DNA of 64,000 nt. It comes from Murimonas intestini. Lineage in GTDB: Bacteria; Bacillota; Clostridia; Lachnospirales; Lachnospiraceae. Shown one piece after another: positions 8,985 through 16,899 of this stretch (position 1 is its first letter; each line of letters starts with the position of its first letter). The notes beneath the pieces were generated by a model. The model was not told where the DNA came from. It saw only the letters and a list, made by a program, of their open reading frames with translations, and did no database searches. Made by a program: the position numbers and the translations under genes. The stretch covers positions 372,001-436,000 of the forward strand of contig QGGY01000001.1 of assembly GCA_003148945.1 (NCBI GenBank). The letters are read 5' to 3'.

Positions 8985-9701
8985 CTATTCAGCCCGGGCT
9001 TTCTTTAACAGCAGACCGCTTAAAATAAATGCTGTTATGAAAATGAGAAGTAAAGGCAGGAAGTTACTAAATGTGGTCTCTTTTTGAGAAAGCAGTATAT
9101 ATGCCCATGATGCGGGAAACAGCCTGCCTGTATTCTCCAGGAATGCAGGGAGCAGATCAGCAGGAAACATAATGCCGGACAGCATGATTGAGGGTAAAAA
9201 TACAATCTGGCTGTACATGGTCAGTTTTGCCTGACTTTTAACCATCAGTCCTAATACGCATGCGATACACAGTGAGACAATAATAAATAAAACTAATACT
9301 CCAAAATACAGTGGCAGATCAGAGGGGATAACTGCGTTAAAAGCAAGCGGCGCTGTAAAAAAGATGATTCCGCTCATGATCAGCAGATGGATAAATGCAG
9401 ATATAATCAGGGAGGACAGTCCAAAAGACAGCGGTATCCCGTTAGCATGGTACATTTTTTTTATGTCTGTTCCGTAGATTTCCACTATTGACGGCGGCAC
9501 ACCGACAAATGCGCCCATTGACACCCCCATGACCGTCATGGACTGTATAAGAGTATCCTTTGCTTCAGGCATCAGTGAAGTGAAGATGCCGCCCATAATT
9601 GCAAAGAACAGAAGGGGGACAAGATAACATGTAATTAAAAGTGATTTACTTCGTATATCCAGTTTGAATTGTAAACCAATTCCATATAGGAAAGCGTTCA
9701 T
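8985..9701 (-). CDS. ABC-2 type transporter permease
   Basis: A 238-residue protein with about six hydrophobic segments and the ABC-2 layout (YGIGLQFKLDIRSKS at the start, a late IVFLPSIMLSGIMFPADLLP before the last helices). It overlaps the ATPase gene by 4 bases, so the two form one exporter. Its substrate is unknown; permeases under MerR-type control often export drugs or peptides. Its 3' end lies 8 bases from the convergent GT2 gene with no terminator between them. Confidence 0.88.
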   Translation of the reverse strand: MNAFLYGIGLQFKLDIRSKSLLITCYLVPLLFFAIMGGIFTSLMPEAKDTLIQSMTVMGVSMGAFVGVPPSIVEIYGTDIKKMYHANGIPLSFGLSSLIISAFIHLLIMSGIIFFTAPLAFNAVIPSDLPLYFGVLVLFIIVSLCIACVLGLMVKSQAKLTMYSQIVFLPSIMLSGIMFPADLLPAFLENTGRLFPASWAYILLSQKETTFSNFLPLLLIFITAFILSGLLLKKARAE

Positions 9702-10513
9702 AAAAAATCCCCCTTTGCAATATCAACGAAGTGCTGTTCGAGTGTTCCGCGGTTAACTTTTATATCTAAGACATTGATGCTTTTTGATCTGTAGTTTTCA
9801 AGTATGGCCAGCATAGTATCTCCTATATTATCGGCTGTATAGTTATCCTCGCCAGATTCTGTCAATACTTTTATCTGGTACTTCTTTCCGATTTTTGAGG
9901 CCAATTCATCTGTAGTACCTATAAAAGCTATATTGCCGCTGTTTAAAATAGCAATACGGTCACACAGTGTTTCTACCTCTGTCATATCATGACTTGCCAA
10001 AATGATTGTTGTCCCCTGTTCTTTTAACTGGCGGATTTGATTGTGCAGGGATATTCTTCCTTCTATATCAAGTCCGGCCGTTGGTTCATCAAGAAAAAGA
10101 ATGTCCGGATTTCCTGTAAGGGCAATGGCCAGATGAAGGCGGCGTTTTTGTCCGGTAGATAATTCCATATATTTTTTGCTTTTCAATTCATTTATCCCAA
10201 GAGCAGCTAAAAGAGAAGTATCTATTGCTGTGTTTTTCCACTTGGTGAACAGGCGTATTGCTTCCATTGGCTTTATATAAGCCGGCAGAGAAGCGGATTG
10301 TAGCTGAATACCGGCTTTTCCATTGATTGTGATCTTGCCATGTTCGTACTTTCTGAATCCTTCGATACATTCTAAAACAGTTGTTTTTCCGGCTCCGTTG
10401 ACACCGAGTATTCCAAAAATCTCTCCCTTTTCAACATGAAAAGATAGACCTTTTAAGACTTCTGTTTTTCCGTAGCTTTTCTTTAATCCGGAAATTTGTA
10501 TTGCGTGCTCCAT
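9698..10513 (-). CDS. ABC transporter ATP-binding protein
   Basis: A 271-residue nucleotide-binding subunit: Walker A GVNGAGKTT, signature LSTGQKRRLHLA (a variant of LSGGQ), Walker B ILFLDEP, D-loop AGLD and H-loop SHD. The C-terminal ~60 residues are typical of DrrA/CcmA-like exporters. It lies between the MerR-type regulator (2-base gap) and the permease (4-base overlap), forming an operon read from the promoter at 11342-11372. It should power the adjacent permease as a homodimer. Confidence 0.92.
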   Translation of the reverse strand: MEHAIQISGLKKSYGKTEVLKGLSFHVEKGEIFGILGVNGAGKTTVLECIEGFRKYEHGKITINGKAGIQLQSASLPAYIKPMEAIRLFTKWKNTAIDTSLLAALGINELKSKKYMELSTGQKRRLHLAIALTGNPDILFLDEPTAGLDIEGRISLHNQIRQLKEQGTTIILASHDMTEVETLCDRIAILNSGNIAFIGTTDELASKIGKKYQIKVLTESGEDNYTADNIGDTMLAILENYRSKSINVLDIKVNRGTLEQHFVDIAKGDFL

Positions 10514-10515
10514 CG

Positions 10516-11322
10516 TTATTCCCCCTCAAAAGGATTTATCCCTGCTTTTTGAAAATACAGTTCAAATGCCGGCTGCAGATATTCATTTACATTTACTTGT
10601 TTTTTTGTCCATTCATTATTACTGTCTGAGCTGGTGCTGATATCATCTTTAAATTCCACAAGCTTTGAGATCATACTCATATCCCCGTTAGTAAATTCTA
10701 TAACCATATCCCAGAACTCTTTTACAAGTGCCTGGACTTTATCATCTTCAGGGGGGATATTGTTTTTTTGAAGATCGGCAGCTTTATTATTTAACTGATT
10801 GAAGCGTTCCATAAATACACCCCCGCTTTCCTTGTCAAAGCGGCTGCGCAGGTGGTCTAAGATATCATTGTCAAAATGCTTGATCAGCCAGTAATATTCA
10901 TTGTTCATCTGAAGATTTACAATAATGTCAGCGTATTTTTTAAAATCAACCGTCTGCATTTGTAATACTTCTGTTCTTAATGCCTCTACTGCCTTTAATG
11001 ATGATGTAAGCTGCTGGATTTTTTCCTGAATATATAAGGCCTGTTGGTCAAGGACTTTTGCCACTTCCGCCGGCGTATCAAGGGAGATCAGTTTGTTTTT
11101 TATATCATCCAGTGAAAATCCCAGGGATTTTAAAGACTGTATCTGATGAAATTTTATCATGTCCTTATACGTGTATAATCTCCGGCCGCCTTCGCTTTCA
11201 GCAGTGGGAGAGAGTACGCCTTCTTTATCGTAGTATTGTAAAGTCCGGACAGTAGTTCCCATTTTTTTGGCAAGCTCTCCAACTGTCATATAATCGTCTG
11301 TTATATTTCCTTTTTTCTGCAT
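10516..11322 (-). CDS. MerR-family transcriptional regulator
   Basis: The N terminus has the MerR winged helix: YMTVGELAKKMGTTVRTLQYYD, then the GRRLYTY wing, followed by a coiled-coil linker around residues 80-125. The ~140-residue C-terminal domain looks like a TipA-type ligand pocket and ends in PAFELYFQKAGINPF. Two ATG codons lie close together; AGGAGG is 1 base before the first (11328) but 7 before the second, so 11322 is preferred. The regulator heads its own operon, and a dyad lies in the 19-base spacer of its promoter, so it should activate itself and the ABC exporter on binding a ligand. Confidence 0.9.
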   Translation of the reverse strand: MQKKGNITDDYMTVGELAKKMGTTVRTLQYYDKEGVLSPTAESEGGRRLYTYKDMIKFHQIQSLKSLGFSLDDIKNKLISLDTPAEVAKVLDQQALYIQEKIQQLTSSLKAVEALRTEVLQMQTVDFKKYADIIVNLQMNNEYYWLIKHFDNDILDHLRSRFDKESGGVFMERFNQLNNKAADLQKNNIPPEDDKVQALVKEFWDMVIEFTNGDMSMISKLVEFKDDISTSSDSNNEWTKKQVNVNEYLQPAFELYFQKAGINPFEGE

Positions 11323-11341
11323 ATGCATACCTCCTGCATCT

Positions 11342-11372
11342 ATTATAATTCATGACGCAGCGTCACAAGCAA
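11342..11372 (-). promoter_or_regulatory. MerR-type promoter with a 19-base spacer and internal operator
   Basis: On the minus strand, TTGCTT (11372-11367) and TATAAT (11347-11342) are separated by exactly 19 bases. Within the spacer lies TGACGC-N-GCGTCA (11353-11365), a perfect six-base inverted repeat. An over-long spacer with a central dyad is the hallmark of promoters that MerR proteins twist into an active shape. Confidence 0.85.
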
Positions 11373-11428
11373 GTAAATTTTGCTCTGCTATAGTAATCTG
11401 TTATGATGATTTACGTGAAAATAGCCTA

Positions 11429-11457
11429 TTGCCAATACTTCCATCTTTCGCTATAAT
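11429..11457 (+). promoter_or_regulatory. Sigma-A-type promoter of the PurF-like gene
   Basis: TTGCCA (11429-11434), a 17-base spacer and TATAAT (11452-11457). The predicted start near 11464 gives a leader of about 163 bases before the ATG at 11627. Confidence 0.75.
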
Positions 11458-11463
11458 CTACCA

Positions 11464-11612
11464 TATGGCATACACTGCCATGCGGGGCATGCCGGCAAAC
11501 GGCTATGGCTGCGGAGACCTGCATGGGGTGCGCTGTCGTGCGGAGCACGCTCATCTGACGCAGAAGCTGTGGGATGCCCGTGTGAGAATAATAATACAGA
11601 ATCAGGTAAAAA
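11464..11612 (+). other. Structured 5' leader upstream of the PurF-like gene, unidentified
   Basis: The leader is G+C-rich and holds short perfect hairpins that share bases and so exclude one another: 11465-11470 with 11476-11481, 11479-11483 with 11487-11491, and 11491-11494 with 11500-11503. A further stem lies at 11537-11549. Such overlap is expected of an RNA switch, but I match it to no known riboswitch, and no U-tract terminator precedes the ribosome site. It could act on translation or be incidental. Confidence 0.4.
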
Positions 11613-11626
11613 AAGGAGCAGATAAA

Positions 11627-13030
11627 ATGGGTGGAATTTTTGGAGTGGCATCAAAGGAAGATTGTGTGAATGATCTGTTTTTCGGTATCGATTACCATTC
11701 ACATCTCGGTACAAAGAGAGGTGGGATGGCTGTTTACGGAGAAAGAGGATTTGACAGGGCAATCCACAATATTGAGAACTCACCTTTCCGTACTAAATTT
11801 GAACGAGATGTAGAAGAACTGAATGGAAACCTGGGGATCGGCTGTATCTCAGATAATGAGCCCCAGCCGCTGCTGGTGCAGTCACATCTCGGGAGTTTTG
11901 CGATCACCACAGTAGGAAGGATCAATAATACTGAAGAACTTGTAGATTATTCATATAAAAACGGGTCAATACATTTCCTGGAAATGAGCGGAGGCAGGAT
12001 CAATGCCACTGAGCTGGTTGCCTCTCTGATCAACCAGAGAGACAGTATTGTTGAAGGAATACGTCACGCCCAGCAGATGATCGACGGCAGCATGAGCATG
12101 CTTCTGATGACTGAGAAAGGTATCTATGCGGCAAGGGACCGTGTAGGACGTACACCGATCGTTATTGGAAAGAAAGACGGTGCATTCTGTGCGTCCTTTG
12201 AGAGCTTTGCCTACTTTAATCTGGGATACCAGGATTATAAGGAATTGGGACCGGGTGAGATCGTCTATATCACGCCTGAAGGTGTGGAGACTGTGGGAGA
12301 GCCCGGGGAAGAGATGAAGATCTGCAGTTTCCTTTGGGTCTATTTCGGCTATCCAACCTCCTCCTATGAGGGTGTTAATGTGGAAGAAATGAGGTACCGC
12401 TGCGGCAGCATGCTCGCAAAGAGGGATAATGTAAAGCCTGATTTCGTAGCGGGAGTTCCTGATTCTGGTATCGCCCATGCCATCGGATATGCCAATGAAT
12501 CCGGCATTCCGTTTGCCCGGCCATTTATTAAATATACACCTACATGGCCCCGTTCTTTTATGCCTCAGAAGCAGAGCCAGCGCAGTCTGATAGCTAAGAT
12601 GAAGCTGATCCCTGTCCACAAGCTGATAAAGGATAAGAGTCTGCTTCTGATCGATGATTCTATTGTGCGCGGGACACAGCTGAGAGAGACGACAGAATTC
12701 CTGTATCAGAGCGGAGCAAAAGAGGTTCACGTAAGGCCTGCCTGCCCGCCTCTTCTCTATGGGTGCAAGTATTTAAATTTCTCACGTTCTAAATCTGACC
12801 TGGATCTGATCACCAGAAGGATCATCAGAGAGAGGGAAGGGGAGAAAGAGCTGGATAAGCTTTCAGATTACGCAGATCCGAACAGCACGAGTTATAAAGA
12901 GATGGTAGATGAGATCAGGAAAGAGCAGAACTTTACATCACTGCGTTTCCACAGGCTGGATGATATGGAGAAATCCATAGGGATATCACCCTGCAAGCTC
13001 TGTACTTACTGTTTCAGCGGAAAAGAATAA
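11627..13030 (+). CDS. Amidophosphoribosyltransferase-like protein lacking the glutaminase cysteine
   Basis: A 467-residue PurF relative. The phosphoribosyltransferase half is intact, with the PRPP loop LLIDDSIVRGTQ (residues ~340-351). C-terminal cysteines (C456, C459, C462, and ACPPLLYGC) resemble the Fe-S ligands of Bacillus-type PurF. The N-terminal glutaminase half is full length and keeps SHLGTKRGG and RINNTEEL. However, the invariant Cys after Met is Gly (MGGIFGV), so glutamine hydrolysis by the usual nucleophile is not possible. A good ribosome site (AAGGAG) precedes the ATG at 11627; the longer frame upstream has none. No other pur gene is near. It may use free ammonia or serve another pathway. 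Confidence 0.85.
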   Translation: MGGIFGVASKEDCVNDLFFGIDYHSHLGTKRGGMAVYGERGFDRAIHNIENSPFRTKFERDVEELNGNLGIGCISDNEPQPLLVQSHLGSFAITTVGRINNTEELVDYSYKNGSIHFLEMSGGRINATELVASLINQRDSIVEGIRHAQQMIDGSMSMLLMTEKGIYAARDRVGRTPIVIGKKDGAFCASFESFAYFNLGYQDYKELGPGEIVYITPEGVETVGEPGEEMKICSFLWVYFGYPTSSYEGVNVEEMRYRCGSMLAKRDNVKPDFVAGVPDSGIAHAIGYANESGIPFARPFIKYTPTWPRSFMPQKQSQRSLIAKMKLIPVHKLIKDKSLLLIDDSIVRGTQLRETTEFLYQSGAKEVHVRPACPPLLYGCKYLNFSRSKSDLDLITRRIIREREGEKELDKLSDYADPNSTSYKEMVDEIRKEQNFTSLRFHRLDDMEKSIGISPCKLCTYCFSGKE

Positions 13031-13061
13031 TGAAGATATAATGGTATATGCCATTGCGCGT

Positions 13062-13088
13062 GAGGGAGCTGCAAAATGCAGCTCCCTC
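13062..13088 (+). terminator. Hairpin between convergent purF-like and aroA genes
   Basis: A perfect 11-pair stem (13062-13072 with 13078-13088) around a five-base A-rich loop lies 32 bases after the PurF-like stop. The following CTATTTAT is only a weak U tract. It probably ends the plus-strand transcript. Confidence 0.65.
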
Positions 13089-13143
13089 CTATTTATGCAG
13101 TCAACTCACCAAAAGGAGTGAAAACCTGCTGGAATGGTCAAAA

Positions 13144-14430
13144 TCAGCCCTGCCTTACAAGTTTCTCAAGATCATGGTAAAATCCAGGGTAGCTGATATT
13201 CACGCAGTCTGCTCCAAGTATTTCAGTCTCACCGGAAGCTGTGAGGGCAGCTACAGCAAATGTCATGGCAATGCGGTGGTCTGCCACGCTGTCAATGACT
13301 GCGCCATGGAGAGGACTGCCGCCCTCGATGACCATACCGTCATCCATAGCTGTCACATTTGCTCCCATGGCGGAAAGGCTTTTTACCATCACATCCAGCC
13401 GGTTAGATTCCTTGACCTTCAGCTCCTGAGCGTCTTTTATCACTGTAGTTCCCCTGGCATGGCAGGCCAGAACAGCGATCACAGGAAGTTCATCTATCAG
13501 GGTGGGGATGATGTCACCGCCTATTTCTGTCCCGTGCAGCTCACTGTATTTTACAAGCAGGTCGGCCACTGGCTCGCCTGCATCAAAGCTTTCATTCAGA
13601 AGGGTAATATCGGCTCCCATGGCCTGGCATACTCTCAGGATTCCATCCCTTGTAGGATTGATCCCCACATTTTTGATGAGGATCTCTGAACCTGGAACAA
13701 GAAGCCCTGCCGCTATAAAATAAGCAGCGGAAGAGATATCGCCAGGGACGCATATATTCTGGCAGTGCAGCTTTGGAGACGGATAGATCCGGGCAGTTCT
13801 GCCATGTGAAATGACATCCGCGCCAAAAGAGCGCAGCATGATCTCTGTGTGGTTTCTAGTGAGGGCCGGTTCTGTCACGCTGACCGGACCGTCAGCATAG
13901 AGGCCTGCCAGAAGGATGCAGGATTTTACCTGGGCGGATGCGACCTCAGTAGAATAGCTGATGCCCTTAAGCAGGCGGCCTTTGATGAGCAGAGGAGCAC
14001 AGCCATTTCCCTTCAGGCTTGTGATATTTGCGCCCATCTGGGTAAGAGGTCTGATAATACGGCCCATGGGACGGCTCTGGATAGAGCTGTCCCCGGTAAG
14101 CACTGTCTCAAAGGACTGTCCTGAGAGGATGCCGGATATAAGTCTTGTGGTGGTTCCGCTGTTCCCTGTATCCAGGATGCCGGAAGGGGCTGACAGCCCA
14201 TGCAGTCCCCTGCCGTGTATTTTTATAAGATCAGGAGTATTTTCAATTTCGATCCCCATCCTGCGGAAACAGTCGATTGTTGACAGGCAGTCAGCGCCCT
14301 GGAGAAAGTTTGTCACCTCAGTAGTGCCTTCGGCCAGAGCACCGAACATGACGGCCCGGTGCGATATGGACTTATCTCCCGGAATGGAGACTGTACCCTT
14401 AAGGGGGGAAGTTGCTCTTGTAAGTTTCAT
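13144..14430 (-). CDS. aroA: 3-phosphoshikimate 1-carboxyvinyltransferase (EPSP synthase)
   Basis: A 428-residue enzyme that joins phosphoenolpyruvate to shikimate-3-phosphate, the sixth step of the shikimate pathway. Family marks are PGDKSISHRA near the start, GNSGTTTRL, the strand VKSCILLAGLYADG, the late block LKVKESNRL and DHRIAMTFAVAAL. Length is normal. It is the last gene of an aroF-tyrA-aroA run on the minus strand, 23 bases after tyrA. The remaining shikimate genes (aroB, aroC, aroE) are not in this window. Confidence 0.95.
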   Translation of the reverse strand: MKLTRATSPLKGTVSIPGDKSISHRAVMFGALAEGTTEVTNFLQGADCLSTIDCFRRMGIEIENTPDLIKIHGRGLHGLSAPSGILDTGNSGTTTRLISGILSGQSFETVLTGDSSIQSRPMGRIIRPLTQMGANITSLKGNGCAPLLIKGRLLKGISYSTEVASAQVKSCILLAGLYADGPVSVTEPALTRNHTEIMLRSFGADVISHGRTARIYPSPKLHCQNICVPGDISSAAYFIAAGLLVPGSEILIKNVGINPTRDGILRVCQAMGADITLLNESFDAGEPVADLLVKYSELHGTEIGGDIIPTLIDELPVIAVLACHARGTTVIKDAQELKVKESNRLDVMVKSLSAMGANVTAMDDGMVIEGGSPLHGAVIDSVADHRIAMTFAVAALTASGETEILGADCVNISYPGFYHDLEKLVRQG

Positions 14431-14453
14431 GGAATCAATACCTTTCTTTGCGG

Positions 14454-15554
14454 CTATCTTTCATATACTGTGTAGCGGTACCGTCTCAATAGTGCCACGG
14501 CCTTTTCCTCAGCTTCTTTTTCATAAAATTCCACGCGCAGCACTGCTTCCTCAAATTCTCTGTTGTGGACGATGCCGATATTTTTTATACTGATGCCATT
14601 TGTGGCAAGTATGGTAGAGAGCGCAGCAATTCCGCCGGCTTCATCTACCATATCGCAGTAGATGGCGTATACTTTTTTCAGCGGACCGCTGGAAGTATCG
14701 CTGATGGAATTCCTGTATTCCCGGGAGGCGGAGAAGAGATTGTATATCTCACCGGCGTCCTGTTCGGCCAGGGCGAACTTTACCGAGATCAGGCTGTTAA
14801 TATAGTTATCCAGCACTTTTATTATATTGTCTCTGTTGGCAGAGCAGATCTGCTCCCACATCTCAGGGGAAGAGGAGGCGATCCGGGTGATATCCTTAAA
14901 ACCTCCGGCTGCCATTGTCCTCATAGTCTCTTTTTCATTATCGGAATCCCTGACCAGATTTACCAGGGTGGATGCAATGATGTGGGGCAGATGGCTGATA
15001 GCGGCTGTTATATAATCATGCTCATGGTAATCCAGTATAAGGGGGATGGCTTTGAGAGAAGATGCAAGTTCTTCCATCCTCTTAAGCATTTCCTGGGAAA
15101 CTTCCTCTGAAGGCGTCAGCACATAGTAGGCATTTTCTATCAGATGCCTTTTCGAATTCTGTATACCTGTCTTTTCTGAACCGGCCATAGGATGGCCGCC
15201 GATAAAGTTCTTCTGCATTCCCAGGACATTGACCTTCTCATGGATATCCGTCTTTGTGCTGCCCACATCGGTAAGGATGCAGTCAGCTCCGATCAGGGGC
15301 TTAAGGCGCTCAAGACAGGATGCATTTGTTTCCACAGGGGCGCACAAAAAAATGTAGTCACATCTGCCAAAAGCTTCAGAGATCCCGTCATATGCTTCGT
15401 CAATGATATTCTCATCCAGGGCATAGTCCAGGGTGGAACGGCTGCGCGTATGTGCGATCAGACGCGCGTCAGGGTAGAAGAAGCGGATCGCCCTTGCTAT
15501 AGAGCCTCCTATCAATCCAAGGCCGATAAATCCGGCCGTAAAGTCTGATTTCAT
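14454..15554 (-). CDS. tyrA: Prephenate dehydrogenase with C-terminal ACT domain
   Basis: A 366-residue enzyme that oxidatively decarboxylates prephenate to 4-hydroxyphenylpyruvate, the committed step to tyrosine. The Rossmann start reads GFIGLGLIGGSIARA; GGHPMAGSEKTG and SHLPHIIA are the substrate-site blocks. Residues from about 295 (GGIAALSTILATNGISI) form an ACT domain, which in relatives senses tyrosine. The ATG overlaps the aroF stop by 4 bases, so the two are translationally coupled. Confidence 0.94.
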   Translation of the reverse strand: MKSDFTAGFIGLGLIGGSIARAIRFFYPDARLIAHTRSRSTLDYALDENIIDEAYDGISEAFGRCDYIFLCAPVETNASCLERLKPLIGADCILTDVGSTKTDIHEKVNVLGMQKNFIGGHPMAGSEKTGIQNSKRHLIENAYYVLTPSEEVSQEMLKRMEELASSLKAIPLILDYHEHDYITAAISHLPHIIASTLVNLVRDSDNEKETMRTMAAGGFKDITRIASSSPEMWEQICSANRDNIIKVLDNYINSLISVKFALAEQDAGEIYNLFSASREYRNSISDTSSGPLKKVYAIYCDMVDEAGGIAALSTILATNGISIKNIGIVHNREFEEAVLRVEFYEKEAEEKAVALLRRYRYTVYER

Positions 15555-16567
15555 CTGAATTTCCTTCCTGCCAGTTCTGCATAAGGCGCCAGTTCGTCAG
15601 TCAGTGAATCGAACTGTTCAAATGTAAGTGACTGCGGCCCGTCGGAGAGCGCGCAGGCAGGGTTGTTATGTACCTCGATCATGAGTCCGTCAGCGCCTGC
15701 AGCTATGGCACATTTGGCAAGGGGAGCTACATAGTTCCTTACTCCCGTGGCGTGGCTTGGATCAACTATGATAGGAAGATGGGACTTTGCCTTTATGACA
15801 GGAACTGCGCTGATATCGAGAGTATTTCTGGTGGCTGTCTCAAAGGTACGTATACCGCGCTCACAGAGAACTACATTTGGATTCCCCTCAGAGATAATGT
15901 ATTCCGCTGCGTTCAGCCATTCATCAATTGTGGCGGCCAGGCCGCGTTTTAGCAGGACAGGAAGTCCGGAACGCCCGGCTTCTTTTAATAGCTGGAAATT
16001 CTGCATATTTCTTGCGCCTATCTGGATCATATCCACGTATTTTGCAGCCGCCTCAATAGCCGCTTCACTGATCACTTCGCAGATAGTAGAGAGACCGGTC
16101 TCTTCTCTGGCTGTCTGCATATAACGCAGGCCCTCCTCCTCCAGACCCTGGAAGGAATAAGGGGATGTGCGGGGTTTATATGCTCCTCCGCGCACAAAAG
16201 TAGCTCCAGCCTTTTTAACTGCCCTGGCTATGAGCATGAGCTGTTCTTCTGACTCCACTGCGCAGGGGCCTGCCATGATCGTCATTGTGTCAGGACCTAT
16301 CTCTGCATTGCCTACCTTTACATAGGTGGGCTGCGGGTGGAATTTTTTGTTGGAGAGCTTGTAGCTCTCTGTTACCGGGACTATTTTATCTACTTCGGGA
16401 GCAAGCTCCAGGTTCTGGTTGGCCAGTCTTGTCTTATCGCCCACAACACCGATGATCGTAACTTCCTCACCTTGAGAGAGATGAACCTGAAGACCCTTTG
16501 ACTTGACAATTTCTGTCACATTATTTATAGACGCCTGTGACGCATGCGGTTTCATTACAATAATCAT
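15551..16567 (-). CDS. aroF: 3-deoxy-7-phosphoheptulonate synthase (AroF type)
   Basis: A 338-residue enzyme of the type with a small N-terminal ferredoxin-like regulatory domain (~70 residues), catalysing the first shikimate step from PEP and erythrose-4-phosphate. Motifs: AGPCAVESEEQ, RGGAYKPRTSPYSFQG, the metal-site Cys in VVLCERGIR, and the late DPSHATGVR with a metal-site His. The longest frame adds 12 residues, but MIIVMKP is the family start and has AAGG 10 bases upstream, so 16567 is used. It heads the aro operon below the promoter at 16622-16650. Confidence 0.94.
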   Translation of the reverse strand: MIIVMKPHASQASINNVTEIVKSKGLQVHLSQGEEVTIIGVVGDKTRLANQNLELAPEVDKIVPVTESYKLSNKKFHPQPTYVKVGNAEIGPDTMTIMAGPCAVESEEQLMLIARAVKKAGATFVRGGAYKPRTSPYSFQGLEEEGLRYMQTAREETGLSTICEVISEAAIEAAAKYVDMIQIGARNMQNFQLLKEAGRSGLPVLLKRGLAATIDEWLNAAEYIISEGNPNVVLCERGIRTFETATRNTLDISAVPVIKAKSHLPIIVDPSHATGVRNYVAPLAKCAIAAGADGLMIEVHNNPACALSDGPQSLTFEQFDSLTDELAPYAELAGRKFR

Positions 16568-16621
16568 AATATATACCTTTTCTTTCTGACTCTTTTGGAG
16601 CACGGATTTTCTGTAACATAC

Positions 16622-16650
16622 ATTCTACTATCGAAATGGAAATGTGTCAA
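16622..16650 (-). promoter_or_regulatory. Sigma-A-type promoter of the aro operon
   Basis: On the minus strand: consensus TTGACA (16650-16645), 17-base spacer, TAGAAT (16627-16622). It fires away from the EF-G promoter, leaving about 150 bases between the two -35 boxes. That interval is A+T-rich with a small imperfect hairpin near 16735-16760 and no recognised operator. Confidence 0.8.
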
Positions 16651-16800
16651 CACTATGTTGCGTTAAAGTGCGAAAAATCTATGCGCGGTTCTCATTACAG
16701 GCAAAAGCCATGGAAATTCCAATAGAAAACCTGAGAAAAGCCTGTAAATAAGGCCTTTTTGCACCCCTAAAAAAATATTTGGTAAAAATGGATAAAAAGC

Positions 16801-16829
16801 TTGAAATATTATGACAATTTTAGTAAAAT
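16801..16829 (+). promoter_or_regulatory. Sigma-A-type promoter of the EF-G-like gene
   Basis: TTGAAA (16801-16806), 17-base spacer, TAAAAT (16824-16829). The leader to the ATG at 16900 is about 64 bases and shows no strong structure. Confidence 0.7.
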
Positions 16830-16899
16830 GTATCCATAGACTTATTCGAAGAGATACGTGTGAAACGTTCTCAAATAACTAGTATTGGAGGATATGTAT

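Noticed and set aside
11966-12730. Open frame of 254 residues antisense to the PurF-like gene
   Set aside because: No ribosome site, promoter or recognisable motif; the sense frame is a conserved enzyme.
13062-13088. Similar stems GGGAGCTGC at 13062 and 63572 as a dispersed repeat element
   Set aside because: The similarity covers only the arms of two terminators; the flanks and loops differ.
13048-13689. Plus-strand frame of 213 residues across aroA
   Set aside because: Runs through the intergenic hairpin into aroA antisense and has no motif.
16651-16800. Possible small RNA or operator between the divergent aro and EF-G promoters
   Set aside because: Only a weak imperfect hairpin and A-rich runs are visible; nothing supports a defined element.
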